Shown: in pieces, positions 62,965 to 64,000 of the stretch
Numbering within the stretch: the stretch's first letter is position 1
How the letters are laid out: each line of letters starts with the position of its first letter
The notes under the pieces: model-generated
Database searches by the model: none
Told to the model about the DNA's origin: nothing
Seen by the model: only the letters and a program-made list of their open reading frames with translations
Made by a program: the position numbers and the translations under genes
Source: Calothrix anomala FACHB-343
GTDB lineage: Bacteria; Cyanobacteriota; Cyanobacteriia; Cyanobacteriales; Nostocaceae
DNA: 64,000 nt
Assembly (NCBI RefSeq): GCF_014696435.1
Contig: NZ_JACJQG010000003.1
Location: forward strand, 124,001 to 188,000
Direction of reading: 5' to 3'

Positions 62965-63411
62965 TTAATTGTTAACTGATTCAACTAGACGATTTAAGTA
63001 TCTTTCAATTAACAGAATGGCAACTATGTCATCTATCGGTCGCGGTGGTTGTCGCATACCCTGCGGTAATAGTTTGGTTAGTCCTTTGGGGGGGTACATT
63101 TGCCAATAGCGATCGCGTGCTTCTAAAGTAGAGTAACGTTCATCGACTAAAGCAATATTCAATGGTTCGGCTAATTCTTGATTCAGCCGCTTTTTCCATT
63201 GCTTGGCTGTAGTTTGGTCGCCCATCACCATTAAGGATACAGCAAACCTCTGACGTAGTTTTTCAATAGTCGCGATCGCTTCATTTGCAGGTACCACCTC
63301 ATGATAATGAAGTTGTCTATCTATACCGATGACTGCTAACCCACATTTATCGCGACCGGGATCGAAGCCTAAAATTACTGCTTCTGTCGGTGATGATTCA
63401 CGGAGATTCAT
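62965..63411 (-). CDS. YqgF/RuvX-like RNase H-fold protein
   Basis: 148 residues from the ATG at 63411 (MNLRESSPTEAVILGFDPGR). RNase H-like core: ILGFDPGRDKCGLAVIGIDR (first acidic strand), LMVMGDQTTAKQW, LVDERYSTLEARDRYW (second acid) and RPIDDIVAILLIERYL (last acid), as in YqgF and RuvC-like nucleases. It is not the canonical RuvX (no KRVGLA-type start) but a cyanobacterial paralogue normally found beside a DUF3084 gene, which is the next gene here. A nuclease role in DNA or rRNA processing is inferred. Confidence 0.78.
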   Translation of the reverse strand: MNLRESSPTEAVILGFDPGRDKCGLAVIGIDRQLHYHEVVPANEAIATIEKLRQRFAVSLMVMGDQTTAKQWKKRLNQELAEPLNIALVDERYSTLEARDRYWQMYPPKGLTKLLPQGMRQPPRPIDDIVAILLIERYLNRLVESVNN

Positions 63412-63422
63412 AAGTATTTCCA

Positions 63423-63453
63423 ATTCAAAATTCAAAATTCAAAATTCAAAATT
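63423..63453. repeat. Heptamer STRR (AAAATTC)n
   Basis: Four copies of AAAATTC, overlapping the upstream edge of the YqgF-like gene; the same heptamer as at 273. Confidence 0.85.
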
Positions 63454-63607
63454 AAGAAATTTAGACATATTCAGCAAGAATAGAGCTTATATTCTGCTTC
63501 CTGCTTTTCTCAAACTTGTATAATTTTTAATTCCTAATTTAATTATTGACTATAAGACTCATATTTGATTTGGAGAAAAAAACTCAGTACACTTTTATTC
63601 CTTCTTA

Positions 63608-63638
63608 CCTGTTCCCTGTTCCCTGTTCCCTGTTCCCC
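63608..63638. repeat. Heptamer STRR (CTGTTCC)n
   Basis: Four copies of CTGTTCC, 28 bp downstream of the DUF3084 gene end. Confidence 0.85.
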
Positions 63639-63665
63639 GAATCAAAGCGGATTCCTACTATTTTT

Positions 63666-64000
63666 TTAAGTACTAAAAATAACTTGTCCGTTAAATATAG
63701 CTATTAGTTTTACTCTCAATGGCCCGGCGGTAAAAGTGTCCTCAGCTGCGATCGCTTTAATTTCTAATGCTTGCTCAAATTGTCTTAATTGGGCGACAAA
63801 CCGCAAAAAAGTACCATCTATTTGTACCGTTTCGACGATCCCCGCATTCCGGGCGCGAAATTGGGACGCAGAAATCAGTAAATCCAGCCTCTGTCTTAAC
63901 TGATAAGATGTCATGGTTTTGGGATCGGCGGTAGTCGTCGCTAGTACCTGTCCCTGAGAAAAGACGAGTTGATTTTTGGCTGTATCCGTAAAGAATTCTA
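63666..64000 (-). CDS. DUF3084 domain protein, C-terminal part
   Basis: The gene runs off the right edge of the window; 111 codons are visible. The frame reads EFFTDTAKNQLVFSQGQVLA, TTTADPKTMTSYQLRQRLD, LLISASQFRARNAGIVETVQ, and ends AIFNGQVIFST. This is the C-terminus of the cyanobacterial DUF3084 family, whose full-length members begin with membrane and coiled-coil segments. Function unknown. Its neighbour, the YqgF-like gene, is the usual partner. An internal ATG at 63914 is not the true start. Confidence 0.8.
   Translation of the reverse strand, partial: EFFTDTAKNQLVFSQGQVLATTTADPKTMTSYQLRQRLDLLISASQFRARNAGIVETVQIDGTFLRFVAQLRQFEQALEIKAIAAEDTFTAGPLRVKLIAIFNGQVIFST

Overview
The window looks like the chromosome of a filamentous, heterocyst-type cyanobacterium (Nostocales, near Nostoc/Anabaena/Calothrix). 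The signs are: frequent HIP1 octamers (GCGATCGC) inside genes; intergenic arrays of 7-bp short tandem repeats (STRR); a beta-carboxysome cluster; cyanobacterial NDH-1 genes; and TPR-CHAT, Uma2 and HEAT-repeat families. No rRNA, tRNA or CRISPR array was seen. Everything is read from sequence and remembered family knowledge; no database search was run.

Layout. 1-9 kb: the 3' end of ndhJ, a PlsC-type acyltransferase, a lysophospholipase-like hydrolase, a receiver protein that is the surviving tail of a decayed hybrid histidine kinase, an SDR, mnmE, a small Cys-rich protein, an EEP-family protein and a Uma2 protein. 9-23 kb: a MuiA-like protein, then the inorganic-carbon locus. On the minus strand lie ccmK2-ccmK1-ccmL-ccmM-ccmN-ccmO and a CmpR-like LysR gene; on the plus strand ndhF4-ndhD4-cupB, followed by an MpaB-type oxygenase gene. 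About 590 bp separates the two divergent arms. The shell (CcmK/L/O), scaffold (CcmM/N) and the NDH-1MS' CO2-hydration module together form most of a CO2-concentrating mechanism. 23-30 kb: two adjacent STAND-like ATPases, metF and trpS.

30-46 kb: a large RTX subtilase, proline iminopeptidase, a DUF429 protein, alpha-glucan phosphorylase, a long gene-poor stretch, a TPR protein, a TPR-CHAT protein and a DcuC-like carrier. 45.7-51.8 kb: a metal-handling island with a DUF305 protein, a copper-type P1B ATPase, a cupredoxin-like protein and a MerR regulator; copA and merR share one operator architecture. 52-64 kb: a CoiA-like/GIY-YIG fusion, hsp20, two HEAT-repeat proteins, a saccharopine-dehydrogenase-like protein, a second TPR-CHAT protein, ribokinase, a YqgF-like protein and the 3' end of a DUF3084 gene.

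Intergenic DNA is rich in repeats: heptamer STRRs, two families of dispersed hairpins (five copies each), a 161-bp inverted-repeat element in two copies, a ~250-bp inverted-repeat element, a probable IS200/IS605-type remnant, and four arrays with a period of about 21 bp whose sequences differ from one another. The most notable points are these four phased arrays, the shared MerR operators, a clear internal ribosome-binding site and GTG for a short CcmM form, the fossil histidine kinase, and the paired STAND-like ATPases.
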